Origin: an uncultured Ruminococcus sp.
Lineage (GTDB): Bacteria; Bacillota; Clostridia; Oscillospirales; Acutalibacteraceae
Length of the DNA: 35,718 bases
Direction: 5' to 3'
Assembly: GCA_902799245.1 (NCBI GenBank)
Contig: CADBZY010000020.1
Span: forward strand, 1-35,718
Below, piece by piece: positions 23,916 to 31,908 of the stretch. How positions within the stretch are numbered: the stretch's first letter is position 1; every line of letters begins with the position of its first letter. The notes beneath the pieces were generated by a model, which saw only the letters and a list, made by a program, of their open reading frames with translations, searched no databases and had not been told where the DNA came from. The translations under genes and the position numbers were made by a program.

Positions 23916-26900
23916 ATGGAACCTAAATCGCCCAACATTTTCCAGGAGCGACAGAGCGGAATGGAGACGCTTGTTTCGGTGCTCAAATACATTCTGTCGT
24001 TCTTCCTGATCATGCTGATCACCTATGTTTCCTGCACCGCCAGCGGAGGCTCCGCGTGGTTCAGCCTGATTTCCGCTATCGCAGCGGGAATTCTCGCTCT
24101 GATCGTGTGCAACGCCATGTTCGGCGGGGACAGGCCGGGTATAAAACATTACTATATCTGGATGTCCGCGCTGCTCTCCTTCTGCGGAATAGCCATCTGC
24201 TATACCGCTCTCGGCGTCTATCCCTTCGGGGACGAATCGGTCATGATCATCGATATGCATCATCAGTATTCCGCTTTCTTCTCGCTCATGCGGGAAAAAG
24301 CGCTTTCCTTCGGCTCGATGACCTACTCCGACAGCGTCGGCATGGGCAGCGGTTTTCTTCCGCTGATCGCCTATTACCTGTGCAGCCCGCTTAACATTTT
24401 CGCCGTGATTTTCCCCAGGGACAATCTCACCGAGGCAATCGCGCTCATTGAAGTGCTAAAGATCACATCTGCCGGAGCAACCTTCGCGATTTTCTGCCGC
24501 GGGGTATTCAAAAAGGATGATTACGGTACCGTCGCCCTCTCGGTGGCGTATGCCCTAAACGCCTACTTTATCGCCTATTCGTGGGACGTCATGTGGCTGG
24601 ACTGCCTCGTGCTGCTGCCGCTCATTGTCTTCGGGCTGGAGAAGGTCATGAAGGGGGAAAGTCCCCTGCTTTACTGCATCACGCTCGGAATAGCCGTCAC
24701 CACCAATTACTACATCGGATACATGATCTGCATATTCCTTGTGCTGTGGTATATCATGCGCACCTTTGAGAACAACTCCCGCTATGCCGGTCTTTCGCCT
24801 GACAAAAAGGCGGTTGCTTACGGCAAGAACTTCGTCCGCTTTGTATGGACGTCGGCTGTCGGCGGAATGCTCTCCATGTGGATTCTCATTCCCACCGCCA
24901 TGTCTTTGCGCGAAACCTCCGGCGCGGAGGATAAATTTGCCCGCGCCGTAACGAGCAATTTCGACTTCTGGGATATTTTCTCCCGCACGCTCTACGGCAA
25001 TACGCCCACCGAACGCGGCGACAATCTGCCGAATGTCTTTTGTTCGGTGCTTGCCGTGCTGCTGATCGCGATATTCCTCACCTGCCGCAAGATCAGACTG
25101 AGAACCCGCGTCAGCTTCGGCGGTCTGCTGGGAATTCTGGTTCTGCTGATGGCAAACAACTGGACAAATTTCGCCTTCCACGGATTCCACTTTCCCAATG
25201 ATCTCCCCTACCGCAATTCCTTCCTTGTATGCTTCACCATGTTGGCAATAGGCATTCAGGCGCTCGACAAAATCGAGAAGATCAGCCGCGAGGAAATGTT
25301 CCGGGCGTTCGCCCTTGTCGCCGCCATGATCATTGTGGAGCAGAAATTCGGCGGCAACTCCAATTATCAAATGATCTGGTACAGCCTCGCTCTTGCGGGA
25401 ATCTACGCGGTGGTATTCGGGGCCTTCCCCGTCGGTAGGTACGCGGCGAAGGGCACGGCCATGACCGTCGCTCTTGCCCTCTGCTTCTTGGAGGTTTCGG
25501 CGAATTCCGTCGAGATGATTCATCAGCTCAACGACAACGAAGTATTCACCGACCGCGCAGCCTTTGTGGAGGATTACGACATCAACAAGGCGGCCGTCAA
25601 ACGCACGGCAAAATACAACACGGACGGCAGCCGAATGGAGCTGCTTCCACGCAAGACCTGCAACGACAACGCCCTATACGGTTATTCCGGTCTTACGGTG
25701 TTTGCCTCCAGTAATCCCAAGGCAACCACCACACTCATGGGCAAGTTAGGATTTGCCATCAACGGCGTCAACAGCTATATCTACAACAGTTATGTACCGC
25801 TGGTCGATTCAGTGCTGAATTTAAAATACGTGGTGTTCAATCACGAGCTGAGAAATCACGCCCAACTGAGTTACGTTGACCAGATCGCTGACAGTTCAGG
25901 GAGCTACAGATATATCTATGAAAACACCCTTGCCCTGTCGCGCGGATTTACAGTCGATAACGATATTGTCTACTGGACTACCAACAACACCGAAAAGTAC
26001 GAAAATCCTTTTGAGGTACAGAACAGATTCGTGGCATACGCCGTGAACGGAACACCGGTATATAAAATGCTCGATCCGAAAGTGGAATCACAGAACGCAA
26101 TGAAGGTCGAGATTACCGGTTCCTATTTCTTTGCCGATTCCGAAGGGGATGACGGTTCCTTCACCGCTCTGCACACGATCCAGAAGAAGGCGCAGTGCTA
26201 CGTCTATGTGGACTGCCGCGCCGCTTCAAGCATTAATGTACAGGTGGGCAGTTCCAACTGGAACGTTACACCCTATGAACCTTATATCATCGACATGGGC
26301 CGACTTGCCGAGGGAACAGAGGTTCGCGTCACCGTTGAATCCTCTTCCACATGCAGCGGAAATATCTTCATCGCCGAAATGGACAACGACGCTCTGAACG
26401 CCGCTATTGCAGCCATGGGCGAGAATCAGTGGAACATCACCGAACACAGCGACGGACATTTCAAGGGTACAATCTCCGCTTCCGACAACTGTGTCATGTT
26501 CACGTCCATCCCCTACAGCGAAGGCTGGTCGGTCAAGGTGGACGGCAAACGCGCTGAGATCATTCCCATCGGGGATGCTCTGCTTGGCGTTTATCTCACA
26601 CCCGGCGAGCACACGGTCGAAATGAATTACCACACTGCGGGACTTCCTCTCGGAATTACTCTCTCCCTCCTTGGAATAATACTTCTGGTGCTCTGGTATT
26701 TGCGCAAAAAGCTGGTATATCCGCTGCTCAAAGAATTTGTACCCGTTTTGAGCAAGCATATCGACGAGATGAACGAGTCGGAAGTCGTGGAACCTGCCAC
26801 GGCTCAGACCGAGCGGCCAATTGTACAATCGTCACGGGCAGTTTCACAGCCGGTGGAACCAATTGCGCAGCCGATAGAGCCAATTCCGGAACCCGTACAG

Positions 26901-27329
26901 CCAGTTCCGCAGCCGGTAGAGCCAATTCCAGAACCCGTACAGCCAGTTCCGCAGCCGGTAGAGCCAATTCCAGAACCCGTACAGCAAAAGCCTCAGCCGG
27001 TGCAGCAGAAGCAGCAACCCGTGCAGCAAAAGCCTCAGCCGGTGCAGCAGAAGCAGCAACCCGTGCAGCAAAAGCCTCAGCCGGTGCAGCAGAAGCCGCA
27101 GTCCGTGCAGCAGAAGCCGCAGCCCGCACAGCAAAAGCCGCAGCCCGTTCAGCAGAAGCAACAGCCAGTGCAGCCCAAGCCGCAGCCCACACAACCCAAG
27201 CCGGCCGAGCACAAAATGATTCCCGATATGCCTGCCGTTCTGACGGAACAGCCGGCTCACAGCAAGCCGGCCTATTCCACCGGCGAGGTATTCGAGATAA
27301 CCGAGGACAACCGCGGCACGAAAAAATAA
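23916..27329 (+). CDS. YfhO-family polytopic membrane protein (GT-C-like glycosyltransferase) with Pro/Gln-rich tail
   Basis: An 1137-residue protein. Residues 20-545 hold about 12 membrane segments with YfhO-type features: DMHHQYSAFFSLMR in the first large loop, then GMGSGFLPLIAYYLCSPLN and SWDVMWLDCLVLLPLIVFGLE. A large extracytoplasmic beta-rich domain follows (about 545-900) and ends in SEGWSVKVDGKRAE, then a last helix (908-928). B. subtilis YfhO is implicated in lipoteichoic acid glycosylation, so a cell-envelope glycosyl transfer role is likely. The remaining 205 residues are probably cytoplasmic and dominated by tandem Pro/Gln/Val repeats. GAAAGGA precedes the ATG. No terminator is visible before the FMN riboswitch promoter. 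Confidence 0.9.
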   Translation: MEPKSPNIFQERQSGMETLVSVLKYILSFFLIMLITYVSCTASGGSAWFSLISAIAAGILALIVCNAMFGGDRPGIKHYYIWMSALLSFCGIAICYTALGVYPFGDESVMIIDMHHQYSAFFSLMREKALSFGSMTYSDSVGMGSGFLPLIAYYLCSPLNIFAVIFPRDNLTEAIALIEVLKITSAGATFAIFCRGVFKKDDYGTVALSVAYALNAYFIAYSWDVMWLDCLVLLPLIVFGLEKVMKGESPLLYCITLGIAVTTNYYIGYMICIFLVLWYIMRTFENNSRYAGLSPDKKAVAYGKNFVRFVWTSAVGGMLSMWILIPTAMSLRETSGAEDKFARAVTSNFDFWDIFSRTLYGNTPTERGDNLPNVFCSVLAVLLIAIFLTCRKIRLRTRVSFGGLLGILVLLMANNWTNFAFHGFHFPNDLPYRNSFLVCFTMLAIGIQALDKIEKISREEMFRAFALVAAMIIVEQKFGGNSNYQMIWYSLALAGIYAVVFGAFPVGRYAAKGTAMTVALALCFLEVSANSVEMIHQLNDNEVFTDRAAFVEDYDINKAAVKRTAKYNTDGSRMELLPRKTCNDNALYGYSGLTVFASSNPKATTTLMGKLGFAINGVNSYIYNSYVPLVDSVLNLKYVVFNHELRNHAQLSYVDQIADSSGSYRYIYENTLALSRGFTVDNDIVYWTTNNTEKYENPFEVQNRFVAYAVNGTPVYKMLDPKVESQNAMKVEITGSYFFADSEGDDGSFTALHTIQKKAQCYVYVDCRAASSINVQVGSSNWNVTPYEPYIIDMGRLAEGTEVRVTVESSSTCSGNIFIAEMDNDALNAAIAAMGENQWNITEHSDGHFKGTISASDNCVMFTSIPYSEGWSVKVDGKRAEIIPIGDALLGVYLTPGEHTVEMNYHTAGLPLGITLSLLGIILLVLWYLRKKLVYPLLKEFVPVLSKHIDEMNESEVVEPATAQTERPIVQSSRAVSQPVEPIAQPIEPIPEPVQPVPQPVEPIPEPVQPVPQPVEPIPEPVQQKPQPVQQKQQPVQQKPQPVQQKQQPVQQKPQPVQQKPQSVQQKPQPAQQKPQPVQQKQQPVQPKPQPTQPKPAEHKMIPDMPAVLTEQPAHSKPAYSTGEVFEITEDNRGTKK
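26877..27200 (+). repeat. 42-bp tandem repeats encoding the YfhO-like Pro/Gln tail
   Basis: Units starting GAGCCAATTCC at 26877, 26919 and 26961 encode EPIPEPVQPVPQPV. A second variant starting CAGCAAAAGCC at 26982, 27024 and 27066 encodes QQKPQPVQQKQQPV. Both keep a 42-bp (14-codon) period, and shorter decayed units run on to about 27200. The near-identical copies point to recent slippage or unequal exchange. Confidence 0.9.
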
Positions 27330-27341
27330 ATAAATTGCCTG

Positions 27342-27370
27342 TTGACAAATGCGGAATAAAGGAATACAAT
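27342..27370 (+). promoter_or_regulatory. Promoter of the FMN riboswitch/ribU unit
   Basis: TTGACA (27342-27347), a 17-nt spacer and TACAAT (27365-27370). It starts only 13 nt after the yfhO-like stop codon. Confidence 0.88.
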
Positions 27371-27397
27371 AGTATTGAAAAATTTAAGATTGAACTG

Positions 27398-27570
27398 TCT
27401 TCAGGGCGAGGTGAAAATCCTCACCGGCGGTAATATATGCTTTGTCGCAAGATAAAACGTGTTAGTCCGCGCGCGAAAGCTGATTCGGTGCGATTCCGAA
27501 ACCGACGGTAAATGCGTTGTGTGTTTTCTTTCAAAGAAATAGCCATCGCAGAAGTCCGGATGAAAGAAGA
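27398..27570 (+). ncRNA. FMN riboswitch (RFN element)
   Basis: Conserved RFN blocks occur in order: TCTTCAGGGCGAGGTGAAAATCCTCACCGGCGGTAA, then AGTCCGCG, CGGTGCGATTCCGAAACCGACGGT and AGTCCGGATGAAAGAAGA (given here as positions 27398-27433, 27464-27471, 27486-27509 and 27552-27570). The closing stem pairs TCTTC (27398-27402) with GAAGA (27566-27570). An extra hairpin, with TGCG and CGCA at its base and TTTCTTT-CA-AAGAAA at its top, is inserted between the last two blocks. Binding of FMN should lower expression of the riboflavin transporter downstream. Confidence 0.96.
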
Positions 27571-27635
27571 TGTGTGCAAGCAGCGCTGCCGCTATTGCGT
27601 ATCGTTTCCGGCAAGCCAACACCTGCATATGTTAC

Positions 27636-27675
27636 GCCCTGCGATTTCAACCGAAGTCGTGGGGCTTTTCTTTTT
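27636..27675 (+). terminator. Riboswitch expression-platform terminator
   Basis: GCCCTGCGATTTC (27636-27648) pairs with GAAGTCGTGGGGC (27653-27665) through a 4-nt loop, then TTTTCTTTTT. It lies between the FMN aptamer and ribU, so the switch most likely acts by transcription termination. Confidence 0.88.
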
Positions 27676-27720
27676 GAAACTTCTACTGACAGTCCGACAA
27701 AAGAAAGGTGTTGTTTTCTT

Positions 27721-28341
27721 ATGAAACAGACAAAGAAAATCGAAAACCCAGCAGAAAAGCGCGTCAACCACACACGAAGAATGGTGATGACGGCCATTCT
27801 CTCCGCGCTGTCGTCCGTGCTGATGTTCTTCAGTTTCAACGTGCCTCTCATGCCTTCCTTCATCAAGATGGATCTTTCCGAGCTGCCCGCCCTGATTGCG
27901 GCGTTCTCGATGGGACCGGTCTACGGGGCCGTGGTCTGTCTGGTCAAGAATCTGGTCAATGTATTCACCACCACGACAGGCGGCGTCGGTGAACTGAGCA
28001 ATTTCATGCTCGGAGTGTTCTTTGTGGTGCCGGCCGGAACCATCTACAAACTTCGCCCGAAATTCAGCGGAGCCGTGATCGGCAGCATTGTCGGAGCGGC
28101 CATGATGGCGATTCTCAGCGTATTCAGCAATTATTATGTGGTCTATCCCATCTATACCGCCTTCATGCCGATGGACGCTATTATCGGCATGTATCAGGCT
28201 ATTAATCCCTCGGTCAAGAATCTGTGGCAGTGCCTGCTGGTTTTCAACATGCCGTTTACCTTCATCAAGGGAATGGTCAGCGCGGTGATCACCATCGCCG
28301 TATACAAAAAACTGACTCCACTCATCAACGGCAAAGAATAA
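27721..28341 (+). CDS. ribU: Riboflavin ECF transporter substrate-binding protein
   Basis: A 206-residue membrane protein of the RibU S-component family. About six helices are visible, from MVMTAILSALSSVLMFF to KGMVSAVITIAVYKKL. The stretch IKMDLSELPALIAAFSMGPVYGAVVCLVKNL is the family's best-conserved part. It binds riboflavin and works with the shared ECF energising module, which is not in this window. The ATG at 27721 has AAAGGTG upstream. The frame stays open back to 27517, but that stretch is the riboswitch and its terminator, so it is not coding. The FMN riboswitch upstream confirms the substrate class. Confidence 0.95.
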   Translation: MKQTKKIENPAEKRVNHTRRMVMTAILSALSSVLMFFSFNVPLMPSFIKMDLSELPALIAAFSMGPVYGAVVCLVKNLVNVFTTTTGGVGELSNFMLGVFFVVPAGTIYKLRPKFSGAVIGSIVGAAMMAILSVFSNYYVVYPIYTAFMPMDAIIGMYQAINPSVKNLWQCLLVFNMPFTFIKGMVSAVITIAVYKKLTPLINGKE

Positions 28342-28368
28342 AGGATGCAGCAACTTCAAAGCAAAAAT

Positions 28369-28413
28369 ATACCCGTCCGACTGGTGATAATCCGTTGTCG
28401 GACGGGTATTTTA
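28369..28413 (+). terminator. Bidirectional terminator between ribU and the WYL gene
   Basis: ATACCCGTCCGAC (28369-28381) and GTCGGACGGGTAT (28397-28409) form a perfect 13-bp stem, followed by TTTTATTT forward and ATTTTTGC on the reverse strand. It can serve both convergent genes. Confidence 0.9.
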
Positions 28414-28442
28414 TTTCTAAATAAATCATAACATAAAAAAAA

Positions 28443-29441
28443 TTAAATGGAATCATACTGCGACAGCATACCGCAAAGCGTACTTTTGACTCTGTCAACG
28501 AGTTCTGGCGGGTACATCACATTCACGCTGCCGCGCTGGGCCAGTATCCAGCTCACCAGCCCGTCATTGATGGCTGCCTTGATTCGTACGGTGAAATAAT
28601 GATTGTCATACGACTCGCAGATCATATCCTGTCCGAAGCGGTCAATCAGATGCTCCAGACAGTCGGAACTGCACCGCAGATAGACAAAATCTTCATAACT
28701 TCCCGCGTACATTCCGAAAACACCGCTGATATAGTCGTTTTCATCAAAGACCTCGTCGTAACGGCTGAACTGACTGAGCGGACGGCTCGGCTCCAGAAGA
28801 ACCTCCACCTGCTTCATTCGATCGAGACGGTAATGCGAGAAATCGTCGTATTTGCCGTAATTTGCCACGAGATAATACTTGCCGTCCTCCCAGATGAGCG
28901 AGTAAGGACTGACAACAAATTCATGCGCCTTTTGAAAGACGATCCTGCCGTTGCGAATGGCATGGCGGTAATAGGAAAAATGCACCTTCCGCTTATTCTG
29001 AATGGCATAATGCAGGCTGTCAATGGTGTAAAAAATGCCTTCATTGCGGTTCTTCGGGCGTCCGGCTATGTCTTTGAGAAAATCAAGCTCCCTTGCCTGG
29101 TAACGGCTGGTAAGGGTTTTCAGCTTATCTATCATTTCGCCGGTTTTCTTTTCTGTGATAAATTCGGAAGATTTTATGGTGTCCACCAGCATTCTCAGCT
29201 CGGGCATTTCAAACAGTCTGCTGCCCCAGAAATAGCCGGGAGGGCATGTGGACTGCATGATGTCAAAGCCGAAGCTGCAAAGCGATTCTACATCGCGGTA
29301 AATTGCCTTGCGCTCACAGGAAATGCCCTGTTCCGCCAGCAGTTCAATCAGCTGCGGTGCGCTGAGCGGATGATTTTCGTCGGTCTGCTCGTAAAGAATC
29401 TTAAGCAGCGCGAGGAATTTCTGCTTCTGACTTCCGGCCAT
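28443..29441 (-). CDS. WYL-domain transcriptional regulator
   Basis: A 332-residue regulator. The N-terminal winged helix (residues 1-75) contains LSAPQLIELLAEQGISCERKAIYRDVESLCSFGFDI, an HTH_11/DeoR-like reader. A linker is followed by a WYL domain (about 130-230) with FVVSPYSLIWEDGKYYLVANY, and a WCX-type C-terminal domain. WYL domains bind nucleic acids or nucleotide ligands and often control DNA-damage or defence responses; no such partner is next door. The ATG at 29441 follows AGGAGAT, and the two-ATG extension upstream lacks a site. Three TCATGCA motifs lie just upstream of the gene. Confidence 0.9.
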   Translation of the reverse strand: MAGSQKQKFLALLKILYEQTDENHPLSAPQLIELLAEQGISCERKAIYRDVESLCSFGFDIMQSTCPPGYFWGSRLFEMPELRMLVDTIKSSEFITEKKTGEMIDKLKTLTSRYQARELDFLKDIAGRPKNRNEGIFYTIDSLHYAIQNKRKVHFSYYRHAIRNGRIVFQKAHEFVVSPYSLIWEDGKYYLVANYGKYDDFSHYRLDRMKQVEVLLEPSRPLSQFSRYDEVFDENDYISGVFGMYAGSYEDFVYLRCSSDCLEHLIDRFGQDMICESYDNHYFTVRIKAAINDGLVSWILAQRGSVNVMYPPELVDRVKSTLCGMLSQYDSI

Positions 29442-29464
29442 AATGATCTCCTTCCTTTTCACGG

Positions 29465-29520
29465 TCATGCACCTTCATGCATACAACAAAACACCCACCG
29501 TACCGCAATGGAGTCATGCA
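29465..29520. promoter_or_regulatory. Three TCATGCA motifs upstream of the WYL gene
   Basis: TCATGCA occurs at 29465-29471, 29475-29481 and 29514-29520. The first two are one helical turn (10 bp) apart, right before the WYL ribosome binding site. The third lies in the loop of the rpmB terminator. They could be regulator sites, but the motif is short and no clear WYL promoter is visible. Confidence 0.3.
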
Positions 29521-29533
29521 CTGTACAGTGGGT
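29485..29533 (-). terminator. Terminator of rpmB
   Basis: On the minus strand ACCCACTGTAC (29533-29523) pairs with GTACGGTGGGT (29503-29493) over 11 bp with one G-T pair, followed by GTTTTGTTG. It lies just after the rpmB stop. Confidence 0.75.
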
Positions 29534-29555
29534 ATAATGTGAAAGATAAATACAA

Positions 29556-29744
29556 TCAGACAGCTCTTGTAACCTTGCCTGAACGAAGGCAGCGGGTACA
29601 TGCGTGAACTCTCTTGGGAGTTCCGTTGACGATAGCCTTAACGCGTCTGACGTTGGGCTTCCATGTTCTGTTGCTTCTCCTGTGTGAATGGGAGACCTTG
29701 ATGCCGAAGGAAATCTCCTTGCCGCAGAAATCACACTTTGCCAT
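29556..29744 (-). CDS. rpmB: 50S ribosomal protein L28
   Basis: A 62-residue ribosomal protein. MAKCDFCGKEISFGIKVSHSHRRSNRTWKPN is the L28 signature region, and the chain ends CTRCLRSGKVTRAV. The pairs CDFC and CTRC make it a probable zinc-binding form, as opposed to cysteine-free versions. AGGAGG lies nine bases before the ATG. It has its own promoter and terminator. Confidence 0.98.
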   Translation of the reverse strand: MAKCDFCGKEISFGIKVSHSHRRSNRTWKPNVRRVKAIVNGTPKRVHACTRCLRSGKVTRAV

Positions 29745-29852
29745 GCAAATGCACCTCCTATAATAGCCGCCCCCGGAGGGGTGAATCCGTTAATTGCCGA
29801 CGCGAATCAAACCGCGCCGCTTTTGCCTCATTTACAATCAGCGCTAAATAAT

Positions 29853-29881
29853 ACTATAAATTATTTTCAGTCAAATGTCAA
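29853..29881 (-). promoter_or_regulatory. Sigma-A promoter of rpmB
   Basis: On the minus strand TTGACA (29881-29876), a 17-nt spacer and TATAGT (29858-29853). The leader to the ATG is about 100 nt. The 29745-30089 gap holds this promoter, its GC-rich leader and the divergent lipoprotein promoter, and I see nothing else in it. Confidence 0.88.
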
Positions 29882-29962
29882 GAGATTTTTTTCAAAAAAA
29901 CATTAATATACGTTAAAATAATAACAATATTTAAATATAACATGAATATTCGCCAAAAGCTG

Positions 29963-29991
29963 TAGACAAAAAGAAAAAAGAGGTGTATAAT
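29963..29991 (+). promoter_or_regulatory. Sigma-A promoter of the PrsA-like lipoprotein
   Basis: TAGACA (29963-29968), a 17-nt spacer and TATAAT (29986-29991). The transcription start near 29998 rules out the open-frame start at 29994. Confidence 0.78.
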
Positions 29992-30089
29992 TAGTGCTGT
30001 TGCAAAGGAATACCCTTGATATTCCTCATGGATGTGCAGTTGATTGCATATCACACAAATTACAGTCTAACGAAGGGTTTGATATTTCC

Positions 30090-31148
30090 ATGAAGATAAT
30101 GAAAAAGGCTGCCGCTTTTGTTGCCGCAGTTTCACTTGCACTTTCTCTTTCATCATGCGGCAGCGACTTAAGCTGGGCTGCAAAGGTTAGCAAGGATGAA
30201 ACCGTCCCGATAGGCATGTACATCTACACACAGGCGGCCAACTTCCGCACTTACGCGCAGAGCGGAATGCTTACCACATCCACCGCTCTTGAAAAGCAGA
30301 CGCTCAATGTGTCTGACTCCGACAAGAAGGCGACGGAGTATCTCGATTCCGAAGCTGTCAAGTCAGTAAAGGCTTACGCTGGAGCGCTCATTCTGGCCAA
30401 GGAAATGAAGATTGAGCTGACCGAGCAGGAAGTAACCTCTGCCGAGTCCAGCGCCAAGGAGCAGTACGACACGGACAAAGAAGTCTACGAAAAGAACGGC
30501 GTTGCCCAAAGCTCCATCACCGAATATTTCAAGAATCTCACTCTCCAGAACAATCTTTTCAACGCGATATACGGCAAGGACGGCACCAATCCGGTATCTG
30601 ACAAGGAGCTTAAGCAGTATATCAAGGACAACTACGCTACCATCAGCTATATTCAGCAGTACTTTCTCAACGAAGACGGTTCTGCCATGAGTGACACAGA
30701 TAAGGCCAAAATCAAGAAGCAGTACGAAAAAATCAAGAAGCAGGTTGAAAGCGGCAAGCTCAAATTTTCCGACAAGTGCAAGGATTTTGAGAAAAACGCA
30801 ACAAGCTACAAGAGCGGCTCCACCAAATACACCACAGCTTGGGACGTTTCTGACGAGGAAGGCAAAAAAATCATGGATCTTAAGGCTGGCGAGATGACCT
30901 TCTTGGAAACTGATTCCGCCATCGTTCTGCTTCAGAAGCAGAAGATCGACTATGATGACGCGGGACTTAAGAACTCCAGGGATACTCTTTTGCTCCGCTA
31001 TAAGTTCAGTGACTTCACAAAGGATCTCATCTCCAAAGCAGAGAACGACAAAAACGTGAGCTTCAATCAGTCGGCGTTTGACAAGTTTGGATCCGCAACA
31101 CGCGATTTCAGCAACCTTTCCATTCCCTCCAACTACAACTATTATTAA
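30090..31148 (+). CDS. PrsA/SurA-like secreted lipoprotein (possible peptidyl-prolyl isomerase foldase)
   Basis: A 352-residue lipoprotein. The signal peptide MKIMKKAAAFVAAVSLALSL is followed by the lipobox LSSC, so the mature chain is lipid-anchored outside the membrane. A helical region (about 40-190) resembles SurA-N-type chaperone domains. A parvulin-like segment follows (about 195-315): SYIQQYFLNEDG, then a long helix KAKIKKQYEKIKKQVESGKLKFSDKCKDF, DLKAGEM and an end strand VLLQKQKIDYDD. The segment order matches PrsA, but the parvulin active-site residues are not obvious, so catalysis is uncertain. ATGs at 30090 and 30099 are both possible after GAAGGG. It has its own promoter and terminator. 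Confidence 0.8.
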   Translation: MKIMKKAAAFVAAVSLALSLSSCGSDLSWAAKVSKDETVPIGMYIYTQAANFRTYAQSGMLTTSTALEKQTLNVSDSDKKATEYLDSEAVKSVKAYAGALILAKEMKIELTEQEVTSAESSAKEQYDTDKEVYEKNGVAQSSITEYFKNLTLQNNLFNAIYGKDGTNPVSDKELKQYIKDNYATISYIQQYFLNEDGSAMSDTDKAKIKKQYEKIKKQVESGKLKFSDKCKDFEKNATSYKSGSTKYTTAWDVSDEEGKKIMDLKAGEMTFLETDSAIVLLQKQKIDYDDAGLKNSRDTLLLRYKFSDFTKDLISKAENDKNVSFNQSAFDKFGSATRDFSNLSIPSNYNYY

Positions 31149-31159
31149 TGAACACCAAG

Positions 31160-31206
31160 CGCTTCGCCGCCGTGCAGGGCAATCCCGCGGGCAGCGGAGC
31201 GTTTTT
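31160..31206 (+). terminator. Terminator of the PrsA-like gene
   Basis: CGCTTCGCCGCC (31160-31171) pairs with GGGCAGCGGAGCG (31189-31201) with one mismatch and one G-T pair, then TTTTT. Confidence 0.8.
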
Positions 31207-31331
31207 AACGTTCGTATTCACCCGTTAAGAGAATAAAATTAACATCAAACAGTCAAAGAGCGCTTGCTCGCTGAATATATATTGGAAGATTGCAAAAAAC
31301 TTTCACTTTACTGAAAAAGGAGATATGAAAA

Positions 31332-31832
31332 ATGTTCAACAAAATTGATCCGAAACAGCTCAACTTCAATCCATTCTCCGCAATAGGCGACAAATGGATG
31401 CTTGTCACCGCGGGGGACAGCAACAAAGCCAACACCATGACCGCCAGCTGGGGCGGTGCCGGTGTGCTCTGGAATAAGAACGTCGTCACCTGTTATATCC
31501 GCCCCCAGCGCTTTACCCGCGAATTGATCGACGCAAACGAATACTTTTCCGTCAGTTTCCTTCCGGAAGAATTTCGCAAGCAGCTGGTCTATTGCGGCAG
31601 GGTCAGCGGAAGAGATGAGGATAAAATAACGGGTTCCGGACTGACGCTCCTGAACGACTACGCGGCTCCCTGCTTTGAGGAAGCGGACACGGTGCTGATC
31701 TGCAAAAAAATCTATGTCGGCGAGCTTAAGCCGCAAGGAATTGTGTATCCCGAGCACGACGAAGCGAATTATCCCGCAAAGGATTACCACATTGTCTACA
31801 TCGGGGAGATAACCGAAGCCCTCGTCAAATAA
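31332..31832 (+). CDS. Flavin reductase-like domain protein
   Basis: A 166-residue FMN-binding split-barrel protein. KWMLVTAGDSNKANTMTASWGGAGVLWNKNVVTCYIRPQRFT is typical of the flavin reductase-like family, in which the Asn/Thr-rich loop and following strand contact FMN. The length is short and single-domain, so it may reduce flavin or use bound FMN on an unknown substrate. AAGGAG lies nine bases before the ATG. It stands alone between two terminators, near the riboflavin uptake gene but not cotranscribed with it. Confidence 0.9.
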   Translation: MFNKIDPKQLNFNPFSAIGDKWMLVTAGDSNKANTMTASWGGAGVLWNKNVVTCYIRPQRFTRELIDANEYFSVSFLPEEFRKQLVYCGRVSGRDEDKITGSGLTLLNDYAAPCFEEADTVLICKKIYVGELKPQGIVYPEHDEANYPAKDYHIVYIGEITEALVK

Positions 31833-31855
31833 TGATTTCTTTCTTCGTTAAAAAA

Positions 31856-31908
31856 GCATCCCACACCGGAATCATCTATGATAGACATTCCGGTGCGGGA
31901 TGTTTTGT
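31856..31908 (+). terminator. Bidirectional terminator
   Basis: GCATCCCACACCGGAAT (31856-31872) pairs with ATTCCGGTGCGGGATG (31887-31902) with one mismatch, followed by TTTTGTTT forward and TTTTTTAA on the reverse strand. It separates the flavin reductase gene from the convergent Pr6Pr-like gene. Confidence 0.88.

Noticed and set aside
24555-25523. Minus-strand open frame of 322 codons inside the yfhO-like gene
   Set aside because: The forward frame has consistent membrane helices and a promoter. The reverse frame is polar and His/Glu-rich, with no start signal.
26877-27200. CRISPR-like array
   Set aside because: The repeats are in-frame 42-bp coding units with no unique spacers. No cas genes are present in the window.
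26728-27369. Ala-rich reverse frame across the Pro/Gln repeats
   Set aside because: It is the antisense of a tandem repeat, where all frames look open and low-complexity.
27517-27720. N-terminal extension of the ribU frame
   Set aside because: The open frame runs through the FMN aptamer and the intrinsic terminator, which must be untranslated. The ATG at 27721 gives the normal RibU length.
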